Below are positions 1 through 7,199 of a DNA stretch of 8,575 nucleotides, piece by piece (within the stretch, counting starts at the first letter, position 1; each line of letters starts with the position of its first letter). The notes beneath the pieces are model-generated. The model made no database searches. It had not been told where the DNA came from and saw only the letters and a list, made by a program, of their open reading frames with translations. The position numbers and the translations under genes were made by a program. This DNA comes from Pseudomonadota bacterium (GTDB lineage Bacteria; Pseudomonadota; Alphaproteobacteria; Caulobacterales; Caulobacteraceae), in contig JAEZHG010000147.1 of assembly GCA_023436945.1 (NCBI GenBank), forward strand, positions 1-8,575. Reading direction: 5' to 3'.

Positions 1-450
1 GCCATGGGCCGTGAACACCAGAACGCCGCCCGGTGCCAGCGCCTCGATACAGATTTCGAGGAACTTCTCGATTTGCCAGTCATCAAAGTGCGTCAGCAGC
101 GAACCCGAGAAGATCAGATCCAGACCGGTCGGCAACTTCATGTTCAGGCGACCGTCGTCCTGAATGGGGCGGGAGCCAAAGGTCTTGGTGGTGAAGTCCA
201 GCGCATCGGCATCGACCTCTGCGGCATAGATGGTGGCTTCTGGCCACTGGTTCTTCATCCAGCGCAAGACACGGCCATGACCCGACGGGAAGTCCAGAAT
301 GGTCGCGGGCTTTTTGTCGCCCATGGCTTCGATGCACAGCTTGATGCCGTTCTCGCCAACCTCCAGATATTCTTCGAGATCCCCCTGGCTCATCTGGTCC
401 TGTTCGGACAGGGTGTAGAACCAGTCAGATTTTTCGGGTCTCTTGATCAT
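1..450 (-). CDS. Class I SAM-dependent methyltransferase, 3' end outside window
   Basis: The reading frame starts at the ATG at 450-448 and is still open at base 1, giving 150 residues without a stop. The Rossmann-type methyltransferase signature is plain: motif I is ILDFPSGHGR at residues 51-60, an acidic motif II loop (EVD) lies at 78-80, a DLIFSGSLLTH strand-loop at 111-121 matches the motif IV region, and APGG at 139-142 precedes the next core strand. It would transfer a methyl group from S-adenosylmethionine, probably in the cytoplasm. Its place 44 bases downstream of a sugar epimerase on the same strand, in a glycosyltransferase cluster, points to methylation of a sugar or a glycan end; the substrate is inference. 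No strong ribosome-binding site precedes the ATG (only CAGG about 9 bases upstream). No promoter is evident in the short gap, so it is probably co-transcribed with the epimerase. The fold is nearly certain; the acceptor is unknown. Confidence 0.88.
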   Translation of the reverse strand, partial: MIKRPEKSDWFYTLSEQDQMSQGDLEEYLEVGENGIKLCIEAMGDKKPATILDFPSGHGRVLRWMKNQWPEATIYAAEVDADALDFTTKTFGSRPIQDDGRLNMKLPTGLDLIFSGSLLTHFDDWQIEKFLEICIEALAPGGVLVFTAHG

Positions 451-494
451 AGGCGGCCTGTTAGACGTTGAAGGGTTTGTGTTTTCACAACAAT

Positions 495-1439
495 TCAGAA
501 ATTTTGGGCTTTAATCCAGTCCCGTGTCTCTAGCAGACCTTGGGTCCAGTCACGCTGTGGTTTCCATCCGGTTTCGGTGGTCAGCCGTGTTATATCCAGA
601 TAGTTCACCGGTACGTCAAAGCTTCGCGAAGCATTATATACAACAGGGTGATCCGGATCGCCGATGGACTTGGCGATGTCCTGTGCGATGCTCTTGATCG
701 TGCGGGCCTGACCGCTGCCGATGTTGAAAACAGTATGCTCGCCGGTGTGGGCGGCTATTTCAGTCAGGGCCGTGGTGACATCGTCCACATGGATAAAGTC
801 GCGTGCAACCGAACCGTCACCCCAGATCTGGAAGGGTTCACCCTTCAGCGCCTGATACATAAGGTTGGCTATGACACCCTGTTGGCGTTGCGGCACCTGT
901 CCCGGACCGAACGGATTGGCGACCCGCGCGGCGCGATAGTCGAGGCCGTGGTGGTGTTTGAAGATGCGAAGGTAGGTTTCGATAGCCAGCTTGGAAGCGC
1001 CGTATGAGGTGATCGGCGCGGGCAGGGCATCTTCGGGCGTCGGCACCTGCGCGGCGGGGCCGTAGATGGTGCCGCCCGAGGAGATGAAGATCACGCGTCT
1101 GGTCTGGGCCTTAACGGCCAGCTTCAGCAGTTCAACAGTCGGAAGTACCGAGTTGTGGATGTCGTTATCGACATCCCAATTGCCACAAGCCGGAATAGAA
1201 CTACTCACCAGGTGGTAAATGTCTTGGCCAGGCTTAAGTATATCCGCAAGCAAAGCTGTATCCGAAAGCGTACCATTGACCCATTGTTCATTGGCTGACA
1301 GGGGGGCTTTCGGGGCCGATCGTGACAAAACCGTCACCGGAACTTCCAGCGCTGAAAGGCGATTCCTAAGGGCGGAGCCAATGAATCCACCGCCGCCAAT
1401 AACAAGGGCAGGGGGAACGTTGCGAGCGCATTCAGGCAA
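495..1439 (-). CDS. NAD-dependent epimerase/dehydratase (GalE-like SDR)
   Basis: A 314-residue extended short-chain dehydrogenase/reductase, the usual length for UDP-glucose 4-epimerase-like enzymes. The N-terminal nucleotide-binding motif GGGGFIG is at residues 15-21. The active-site strand SSGGTIYG is at 120-127, and the catalytic YxxxK pair is Y146 and K150. NPFGPGQ (175-181) and GDGSVARDFIHVDD (207-220) are typical of the substrate-binding half. It most likely interconverts or dehydrates an NDP-hexose in the cytoplasm to feed the neighbouring glycosyltransferases; the exact sugar cannot be told. The third serine found in E. coli GalE (SSSATVYG) is a glycine here, a common variant in GalE relatives. 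The start is TTG at 1439; an in-frame stop lies about 15 codons upstream, no ATG is available before the Rossmann motif, and the only other candidate is a CTG nine codons upstream. It probably heads the operon with the methyltransferase. Confidence 0.93.
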   Translation of the reverse strand: MPECARNVPPALVIGGGGFIGSALRNRLSALEVPVTVLSRSAPKAPLSANEQWVNGTLSDTALLADILKPGQDIYHLVSSSIPACGNWDVDNDIHNSVLPTVELLKLAVKAQTRRVIFISSGGTIYGPAAQVPTPEDALPAPITSYGASKLAIETYLRIFKHHHGLDYRAARVANPFGPGQVPQRQQGVIANLMYQALKGEPFQIWGDGSVARDFIHVDDVTTALTEIAAHTGEHTVFNIGSGQARTIKSIAQDIAKSIGDPDHPVVYNASRSFDVPVNYLDITRLTTETGWKPQRDWTQGLLETRDWIKAQNF

Positions 1440-1561
1440 GGTGTTCTCTATCTTGGCAGCTGGCAGGGGAGGAGTTCGCTACGAACGACATCTTAAGGCA
1501 TGATTGCGAGAATAAAGTATGTTACGAGTTTTAAAGGGCAAGGTGCAACGGAAAATCGCGC
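1440..1561. promoter_or_regulatory. Divergent intergenic region, epimerase / GT2
   Basis: These 122 bases separate the 5' ends of two divergent genes, so promoters for both should lie here or just inside the genes. On the minus strand there is a weak sigma-70-like pair: TTGCCC followed after 16 bases by TACTTT, read from about 1541 down to 1514. I found no convincing pair on the plus strand. A 13-base inverted repeat (1474-1486, arms GTTCG and CGAAC around a 3-base spacer) lies in the epimerase leader and could be an operator or a small hairpin. The right half is A/T-rich (about 42% G+C over 1501-1560 by hand count). The plus-strand GT2 gene has only a loose ribosome-binding match (CGGA near 1549-1552). 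Confidence 0.45.
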
Positions 1562-2452
1562 ATGCGTAGCGTCTCGGTAGTCATTCCTCTCTACAATCAC
1601 GGTAAATATATTGCAGAGACACTCTATAGTGTTCTTGAACAATCTTACCCAGCGCGAGAGATCATAGTAGTTGATGATGGCTCGAAGGATGGATGTGGTA
1701 GTATAGTTGAAGCGCTGGCCGTAAATAATAAAAATATTATTTTTTGGCGGCAGCCCAACCGCGGCGCGCACAATGCTATCAATGCCGGCGTTGCGCGAGC
1801 TACGTCTGACATAGTTCTGATTTTGAACTCCGATGATATCTATCATCGTGACCGCCTGTCGGATATCGAGCGGGCCTTCCGTGAGCAGGACGCCGATGCG
1901 GTTTTCACCGACATTGACTACTGCGACGGGGATTCAAAGCCGATAGCTTTTGAATGGCACCAGAATGCCATGGCCGAGTATAAAACTCACAAAGTCTTTG
2001 ATGAGTCTCTGATTAACGGCAATTTCATTGCTACGACGTCAAATATTGCTTTCAAGCGTGACGATCTCGAAGCAATCGGTGCCTTCTCCAATCTACGCTA
2101 CGCACACGATCTGGACTTCTTCCTGAGGCTGGCGCTTCAGGATCGTAAGGTGGTCCATATCCAGAAGCCGCTGATGACTTACCGTCTGCATGGCTCGAAC
2201 ACCATTTCGGAAGGCCACGACCGCGTTCGCCTTGAATGGGTGGCGGTGACCGGCTGGTATCTGGCGGCACTGGCACGCAAAAAAGGATGGGGGGAGCTTA
2301 ATCGCTTCTATCCGGTTCTTGAGAAGCACAGCCTGCTGCGACCACTGCTGCCTGTGGTGGCCTATTTCTACGACTCCCAAGCGACAACCATGGAAGGACA
2401 CCGCTTCTTCACGGATGCGGATTTCCGTTCGGCCCTCATCGAAGTTCTCTAA
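1562..2452 (+). CDS. Family 2 glycosyltransferase (GT-A fold)
   Basis: A 296-residue GT2 enzyme that would transfer a sugar from an NDP-sugar at the cytoplasmic face of the membrane. The signature starts at once: VSVVIPLYNHGKYI at residues 4-17, then IIVVDDGSKDG (34-44), where D38/D39 bind nucleotide, and LILNSDD (86-92), which supplies the metal-binding DXD equivalent. HDLDFFLRL at 182-190 sits where the catalytic (E/D)D motif is expected, and the YRLHGSNT segment (207-214) is typical of the domain end. No membrane helix is visible. The ATG at 1562 is followed directly by the conserved first strand, so no later start is plausible. Its stop overlaps the start of the next gene (TAATG), making a coupled pair. 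The first 180 or so bases are clearly A/T-richer (about 42% G+C) than the rest of the gene, suggesting a recombination junction. The donor and acceptor are unknown. Confidence 0.94.
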   Translation: MRSVSVVIPLYNHGKYIAETLYSVLEQSYPAREIIVVDDGSKDGCGSIVEALAVNNKNIIFWRQPNRGAHNAINAGVARATSDIVLILNSDDIYHRDRLSDIERAFREQDADAVFTDIDYCDGDSKPIAFEWHQNAMAEYKTHKVFDESLINGNFIATTSNIAFKRDDLEAIGAFSNLRYAHDLDFFLRLALQDRKVVHIQKPLMTYRLHGSNTISEGHDRVRLEWVAVTGWYLAALARKKGWGELNRFYPVLEKHSLLRPLLPVVAYFYDSQATTMEGHRFFTDADFRSALIEVL

Positions 2453-3681
2453 TGAAAATCCTTTTCGTTTCGAACCTCTTCCCGCCCAATGTGGTTGGTG
2501 GATACGAAAGGCTGGCCTGCAACGTCGCCGATGCTCTTGCCGAGCGCGGACACGAGGTTGAGGTCCTGACCAGCAACTACGGATCCAAAACGCCCGACAA
2601 GGAGCGCTATAAGGTCCACCGTCTGTTGAGCCTCTCGGCAGACCGGACAAATATCTATGCGCCCGCCAACAAGTCCGCTGACGAACTGCGCCAGGAAAAC
2701 ATCGACAATCTGAAACACGCCGATAGCGTGGTGCAGGATTTCAAGCCTGACGTGATCTTCGTCTGGAACCTCTATTTCCTCGATGCGACCCTGTTCAAAC
2801 AGTTGGAAAGCTACGGCATCCCTACGGTGATGTTCCTGACCGACAACTGGCTGATTGCGTCCCAGACGCCTGACCGCATCCACCAGTTCTTCGAGCGCTT
2901 CGTCCGTGGTGGTGAACTGTTCGAAGGCGACATTGATCTGACCAACGATGGGCCGCGTCACGCGACCAAGAGTGCGGCCATGTTCGGTGCCAACTTCGTG
3001 CGCAACCTCTACACCTCGTGCGGCTACGACTTCGCCACGAGCTGGACAGTCCATAACGGTGTGCAGACCGGCAGCGCGCTGGAGGCATCCCTGAACAAGC
3101 GCAAGGCGATGAGGCCGGACCGCTTGCGTCTGCTGTTTGCGGGCCGGATTGTGGACCTGAAAGCGCCCGACATCTGCGTGAGGGCCCTGAAACCCATCCG
3201 CGCGCGTATCGGCAATGATGTGGAACTGTCCCTGACCATCGTCGGCGACGGTCAGGATGCGAACTATCGCAAGCTTCTGGACGACTGCATCAAGGAAGAC
3301 ATTTCGGGCGCGACCATCACCCTGCGTGATCCCGTTCCCGAGAGCGAGCTACAGGCCCTGTGGGATGAACATGACATCTATCTGTTCCCCTCGACCTATG
3401 AGCCGTTTGCACTGACGCTCATTCTGGCGCTGGCGGGCGGTATCCCCACTGTGGCTTCGCGCGCTGGCGGTAATGGCGAGATCATCCACCATGAGGGCAC
3501 CGGCCTGTTGTTCGATACGGGTAACGCGGATGATCTGGCCGATCAGGTGGCTCGCCTGTTCAAGGACGGGGACCTGAGCGCTTCGATCTCGGAGCGTGGC
3601 CAGCGCCATGCCCGCAAATTCAGCTTTGCGCGAATGATCGACCAGATCGACATGCGACTGAAGGAATATGCGGGCGTATGA
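2452..3681 (+). CDS. Family 4 glycosyltransferase (GT-B fold), atypical EX7E
   Basis: A 409-residue retaining GT-B glycosyltransferase. The N-terminal domain opens with KILFVSNLFPP and the acceptor-side GGYER motif (residues 16-20); TDNW at 130-133 is another family landmark. The C-terminal donor-binding domain begins near 223 and shows LLFAGRIVDLKAPD (227-240), with R232 and K237 in the positions that contact the donor phosphates, then IVGDG (263-267) and YLFPSTYEPF (310-319). In the canonical EX7E motif the first glutamate is E317, but the second position is leucine (L325) in the segment EPFALTLILALAGG; most relatives have Glu there. The rest of the domain is intact, so I call it a glycosyltransferase with an altered nucleotide-binding motif. 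The start ATG shares its A with the stop of the upstream GT2 and has almost no ribosome-binding site of its own, which fits translational coupling. A strong terminator follows 28 bases after the stop. Confidence 0.93.
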   Translation: MKILFVSNLFPPNVVGGYERLACNVADALAERGHEVEVLTSNYGSKTPDKERYKVHRLLSLSADRTNIYAPANKSADELRQENIDNLKHADSVVQDFKPDVIFVWNLYFLDATLFKQLESYGIPTVMFLTDNWLIASQTPDRIHQFFERFVRGGELFEGDIDLTNDGPRHATKSAAMFGANFVRNLYTSCGYDFATSWTVHNGVQTGSALEASLNKRKAMRPDRLRLLFAGRIVDLKAPDICVRALKPIRARIGNDVELSLTIVGDGQDANYRKLLDDCIKEDISGATITLRDPVPESELQALWDEHDIYLFPSTYEPFALTLILALAGGIPTVASRAGGNGEIIHHEGTGLLFDTGNADDLADQVARLFKDGDLSASISERGQRHARKFSFARMIDQIDMRLKEYAGV

Positions 3682-3709
3682 CGCGCCGACTTTCATCGAT
3701 AGACCATTA

Positions 3710-3738
3710 AAAAGGCCGGGGTTTTGCCCTGGCCTTTT
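3710..3738. terminator. Bidirectional rho-independent terminator
   Basis: A 12-base-pair stem (left arm 3710-3721, right arm 3727-3738, with one G-U pair) closes a 5-base loop, TTTTG. The outer four pairs are A-T, so a T run follows the G/C core in both directions: TTTT on the plus strand and a TTTTT run on the minus strand. It lies in the 60-base gap between the stop of the plus-strand GT4 gene (3681) and the stop of the minus-strand large glycosyltransferase (3742), exactly where convergent transcripts need to end. Confidence 0.88.
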
Positions 3739-3741
3739 GCT

Positions 3742-6700
3742 TTAGCGGTTCGGCGTTCCCACACCTAGATCGTCCAATAGATCCGTCAGCCCCTTGCGCG
3801 CCGCCGCGATCGAGAAGCGTTCCTGCGCGGTCTGTATGCCGTTGATGGACAGGGTCTCCCAGAGCTCGTCGTCATTGTTCAGCTTGACGATGCTCTCGGC
3901 GAAGTCCTTGGCCGTATCGGCGACCAGAACATCCTTGTTGGGCGTCAGCCACATGCCGTCGGTGGCGACACTGGTGCCCACCGTCGGCAAACCGACCGAA
4001 AGGCTGGCCGCCACCTTGCCCTTCACGCCCGCGCCAAAGGTCAGCGGTGCAAGATTGATGCGGGCCTTGTCGTAATAGTCATCCAGCGTTGGTACGCGTC
4101 CCACCACATTGATGCCCTGTGACGGGTTATGCAGATCGAGAATCTGCTCGGGCGCATCGGCACCTATGATATCGACCGTGATGGTCGGGTCGATCTTGCG
4201 GACCAGCGGCCAGATATCGCGGCAAAGATAGAGCGCGGCATCGATGTTCGGGCTGTGGCGGAAACCGCCGACGAAGATGGCACCGCTGCGCCCCTCTGCA
4301 CCGCGCGTGCGGCCCGGGATGTGGCGCACCAGCGAAACCAGTTTGCGGCGTACCGTCGGCAGCAGCTTGGCGATCAAGGCATCTTCCGATGCGCTGAGCA
4401 GGATGGTCGCGTCCGACGCATCCATGGCCTTGAGTTCTTGAACGCGGGTGGCCTGCGCCTGCTCCTCGTCCGCCTTGTTGCCAGACTGTTTGGCCGCCAT
4501 TTCCTCACGCAGGAAGTGCAGGTCCACAGTGTCGAAGATGATCTTTGCCTCTGGCGAGAAGACGCGGATCGGCTCGAGGATGTAGGCGGCCGTCGTCACA
4601 CGATAGACCAGAGCCACCTTATAGCGGTGGCCATAGTCCCTCAGGTGCTGCCATGGCTCGTCATAGTCGCTGGACTGTACGGTCTCGATGCCCATCAGGC
4701 GCAACTCGTCGGTATAGCGGCCGGCGTGGTCACGGTGGTGATAGGGGATGAAGGCGATCTGATAGCCCATCTCCTGGAAGATGCGCATGAACCAGTAGAT
4801 GTCGATCGATCCGGAATCGCGATCCGGCGTCGGAGTATGGCCATCGGTAAACAGCACCCAGGGGCGCTCTTCCAGCAGCGTGGTTCCAAGGCTGTCGAGG
4901 GTCTGGGGATTGATCGGATAGTTGGCCGGTGGGTGGGGTTGCTCTGTGGTCAGAAGACCGTTGACGGCGATCTCCAGACCGCGCGCACGCACCTTGGCCG
5001 CATAGGCGATCAGCGCCTCTTCGATGGTCTTGGCATAGGGCAGCGCACCAAGGTGCATGAAGCTGTCCTGATCAAAGACCGTGACCGTGGGCCAGATGGT
5101 GCGCGTGGGCATGATGCGGGTCACATTGGCCCCGCCGACCTTGGCCCCCTTGTTCAGTGGCACGACCTTGCTGTGATCGAAATCGGCACCGGCGGCATAG
5201 ACCTGCCCACCGTGGTTTTCGACTGCACAGGCCAGGGCCAGCTGGTCGAAGTTCACAAAGCCGGGCTTGATGTAGTCGAGGCCTTTGACGTCATGCTCGA
5301 GCGAGTTCAGCAGCAGGACAAAGGCGCTGCGGCTGTCGGTAATGGCGCGGTTGACGGCGTGAACGGCGTCGGCCTTCTCACAGGCGATGACCGTGGCTCC
5401 CAGCTTGCTCCACTCGCGTGTACGGCCACAGATGGTGACGTCATAACCTTCTGCGATCCACGACTTGATGCGCTCAAGGGCGGCGGGGCTGGGGGCTTGG
5501 CCGGTGTCCATGATGACGATGGCCAGTTCGGAGGGATTACCGCTGGCAAAGGCCTCGGCCTTGATCACCTTGATGGAGATGTCCTTGGCCGGAGCTTGTC
5601 CCGACAGCAGGCCGCGCATCTGTTTGCGCACCTTCTTCATCAGGGCCTTGGGAGACAGGGCCTTACGAAGGCTGCGCGAGGCCCGCACCATCTTCCAGGT
5701 GCGTGAGTTATGGATCTTGCGATAGCGCTTGCGGGTATCCTCGAGCGCGGCTTGGGTCTCGCTCAGCTGGCGCGCGATCATCGAGCCTTCAAGCTCGGCG
5801 ATATTGCGGGCGGTGTTGAGCTGTTTCTCGAGTTCGGCGGCGCGTTCCTGCGCGATCTCGAGCTGTCGTTGGAGCTCGGCGTTGCCTTGCTTGCCGCGCT
5901 TGGCTGTTTGTGCAGGCGGAGGCGCGGACTTGCCGATCTTTTCGCCCAGCAGCTCTATGGAGTGGATAAGGTTCTTCTCGCGGTTCTCCGCGTCCCTGGC
6001 CTTTTCCTCAAGCTTGCTGACCAGTTCCAGAAGTTCTTTCTCGCGCGGGGTGGTGGCAGGCTCTTGCGGAGCCGACGTCTCTTCACCGGCGGGGCGGGTC
6101 AGGGTTTCCAGCTCAACGCGGTGACGCATGAAGCTGCGCACCATCTGTTCGATGGTCTGGCTGACGGAGTTGTTGCCGCGCAGGCGGATTTCGTGGTCGA
6201 GGATTTTCAGCAAACCTTCCGGACGGATCGGGAAGGGGGCGCTGGCCAAAAACGCCGACAGAGCTGGAACGCGCGGCTTGTCACTCTTGCTGGTCGTGGC
6301 GGCCTGATAGGCGCTCTGGGCGGTTTTGAGACTGTCGGCCGAAACGTTGGGCACGCCGAGCAGGGCGGTAAAGTCCTGCCACGCGGTTTTGTCCGGTCCA
6401 CTGGTCTTGGGCCAGCGGGCGAAGGGACGGCCATAGGCAGCGGCGACCATGGCCACCGTCAGCGATGACGTCAGCACGAAGCGCGCGCCGACAATGGCGT
6501 CGATCAGCTCAAAAAGACTGGCGTTGCTCTTGCTGATCGTGGGGCGAAGGATTGCGTCGCAACCCAGGCGTGCGAATTCGCTGTCGGGGCGGCTGTCGTT
6601 CTCGTCCGGGATAAAAACCGTTTTCCCCTCGGTCGGGGCACCGCTCTCGGGCTTGTAGAAGACCGGAAGGAAAAGGGTCAGGTCGCCCTGCGGCAAGGTC

Positions 6701-6981
6701 GATGAAACCTCCAGCGCCGAAGCGGTTGCCGGACCACGGACGGCGAGGATTTCCATATCCTCCAGCGCGTCCTCGTCAGGCAGATTGTCCGTGCGCGTAC
6801 TACCGCCCCAGTAATAGGTTTTGCCCGATTTTGCTGAAGCCTTGGCGTCTCCGGGTTTCGTTGCGGAAATATCGGCACCAAGCTCGACCGTGCAGTTCTG
6901 GGTCTGCGTGGAAAGGAAGAGCTGCTGCGTGAGATAATTGGCGAGGCTGACTGAGAAACTGGGAGCGCGCTTAGATCGCAA
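3742..6981 (-). CDS. Large multidomain glycosyltransferase: pyruvyl-transferase-like, coiled coil, GT-A-like, GT4
   Basis: A 1079-residue protein in four parts. Residues 1-240 resemble polysaccharide pyruvyl transferase (PF04230 type): an SFSVSLANYLTQQLF segment fits the place of the family's NFGD motif, ILAVRGPATASAL is at 78-90, and VLTSSLTVAMVAAAYGRP at 169-186 aligns with the SRLHG region, but the key Arg and His are Ser and Thr. Residues 313-425 are charged, heptad-like coiled coil, broken by a Pro/Ala/Lys stretch at 350-366 and ending in an HNSRTWKM motif (424-431) common in glycan-synthesis proteins. Residues 484-680 look like a GT2-type domain whose DXD site has become LLLNSLEHD (556-564). 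Residues 706-1075 are a GT-B domain with FVGGFRHSPNIDAALYL (903-919) and LAPLTFGAGVKGKV (977-990), probably the active transferase. The TTG start at 6981 is the first start codon after an in-frame TGA three codons upstream. There is no signal peptide or membrane helix. The substrate is unknown. Confidence 0.88.
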   Translation of the reverse strand: MRSKRAPSFSVSLANYLTQQLFLSTQTQNCTVELGADISATKPGDAKASAKSGKTYYWGGSTRTDNLPDEDALEDMEILAVRGPATASALEVSSTLPQGDLTLFLPVFYKPESGAPTEGKTVFIPDENDSRPDSEFARLGCDAILRPTISKSNASLFELIDAIVGARFVLTSSLTVAMVAAAYGRPFARWPKTSGPDKTAWQDFTALLGVPNVSADSLKTAQSAYQAATTSKSDKPRVPALSAFLASAPFPIRPEGLLKILDHEIRLRGNNSVSQTIEQMVRSFMRHRVELETLTRPAGEETSAPQEPATTPREKELLELVSKLEEKARDAENREKNLIHSIELLGEKIGKSAPPPAQTAKRGKQGNAELQRQLEIAQERAAELEKQLNTARNIAELEGSMIARQLSETQAALEDTRKRYRKIHNSRTWKMVRASRSLRKALSPKALMKKVRKQMRGLLSGQAPAKDISIKVIKAEAFASGNPSELAIVIMDTGQAPSPAALERIKSWIAEGYDVTICGRTREWSKLGATVIACEKADAVHAVNRAITDSRSAFVLLLNSLEHDVKGLDYIKPGFVNFDQLALACAVENHGGQVYAAGADFDHSKVVPLNKGAKVGGANVTRIMPTRTIWPTVTVFDQDSFMHLGALPYAKTIEEALIAYAAKVRARGLEIAVNGLLTTEQPHPPANYPINPQTLDSLGTTLLEERPWVLFTDGHTPTPDRDSGSIDIYWFMRIFQEMGYQIAFIPYHHRDHAGRYTDELRLMGIETVQSSDYDEPWQHLRDYGHRYKVALVYRVTTAAYILEPIRVFSPEAKIIFDTVDLHFLREEMAAKQSGNKADEEQAQATRVQELKAMDASDATILLSASEDALIAKLLPTVRRKLVSLVRHIPGRTRGAEGRSGAIFVGGFRHSPNIDAALYLCRDIWPLVRKIDPTITVDIIGADAPEQILDLHNPSQGINVVGRVPTLDDYYDKARINLAPLTFGAGVKGKVAASLSVGLPTVGTSVATDGMWLTPNKDVLVADTAKDFAESIVKLNNDDELWETLSINGIQTAQERFSIAAARKGLTDLLDDLGVGTPNR

Positions 6982-7017
6982 GATGTTTCACTTTCAATGG
7001 TCCGCGTTCGAAGGGAG

Positions 7018-7036
7018 GTGACGAATACGCCGTCAC
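7018..7036. repeat. Inverted repeat GTGACG-N7-CGTCAC, possible operator
   Basis: Two perfect 6-base arms (7018-7023 and 7031-7036) flank a 7-base spacer. Measured from the minus-strand TATAAT, the repeat covers roughly the first 5 to 25 transcribed bases of the leader of the 1079-residue protein gene. That position suits a repressor site, or a small hairpin in the leader RNA. The arms are short, so chance remains possible. Confidence 0.35.
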
Positions 7037-7047
7037 GCGCAGAGATC

Positions 7048-7053
7048 ATTATA
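7048..7053 (-). promoter_or_regulatory. Candidate -10 element (TATAAT) for the large glycosyltransferase gene
   Basis: Read on the minus strand the hexamer is a perfect TATAAT, about 65 bases upstream of the TTG start. The sequence 17-18 bases further upstream is C/G-rich (CCGGCC) and does not resemble a -35 box, so a promoter here would need an activator or a non-standard -35. It would give a leader of about 60 bases. Confidence 0.35.
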
Positions 7054-7194
7054 TAACTTAAAGTGGCGTGGGCCGGTTTCAGATTGTCTCAGATTTATGT
7101 GGTTGGCAAAGTCAAAAAAACCGAAAAAATAAATGCACATACCAATCAGAAAATTCATGACTACTGGGCTATGATTGTGTGAAATTCGTATATC

Positions 7195-7199
7195 GGAGG
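7195..7199 (+). promoter_or_regulatory. Ribosome-binding site GGAGG that fixes the GTG start at 7208
   Basis: GGAGG ends 8 bases before the GTG at 7208-7210, an ideal spacing. The upstream frame is closed by a TGA ten codons before the GTG, and the only other upstream candidate is a TTG with no ribosome-binding site. This decides the start of the next gene. Confidence 0.8.

Noticed and set aside
4..471. A 155-codon plus-strand frame at the left edge.
   Set aside because: The opposite strand encodes an unmistakable SAM methyltransferase over the same bases, and the plus-strand translation has no motif.
478..490. A small hairpin TTGTG-TTTT-CACAA in the gap between epimerase and methyltransferase.
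   Set aside because: The stem is only 5 A/T-rich pairs with no following T run, too weak to call a terminator inside what looks like an operon.
1725..1742. An inverted repeat AATAAT-N6-ATTATT.
   Set aside because: It is inside GT2 coding sequence between conserved motifs; an A/T-rich patch readily gives such symmetry by chance.
1493..1846. A 117-codon minus-strand frame overlapping the GT2 start, with Ile- and Asn-rich sequence.
   Set aside because: It is antisense to the strongly conserved GT2 N-terminal motifs; the frame is open because the patch is A/T-rich.
4129..5706. A 525-codon open frame on the plus strand, antisense to the 1079-residue protein.
   Set aside because: It lies wholly inside a gene with clear domain motifs on the other strand. 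Its translation is rich in Arg, Asp, Gly and Leu with no recognisable motif, as expected for the complement of G+C-rich coding DNA.
5710..6468. A 252-codon plus-strand open frame rich in Leu, Ala and Phe that could look like a membrane protein.
   Set aside because: It is the complement of the coiled-coil and linker coding region, whose Glu, Lys, Gln and Ala codons read backwards as Leu, Phe and Ala. It has no ribosome-binding site or family motif.
7011..7020. AAGGGAGGTG on the plus strand, a near-perfect Shine-Dalgarno sequence.
   Set aside because: No start codon with an open frame follows within normal spacing, so it is most likely chance.
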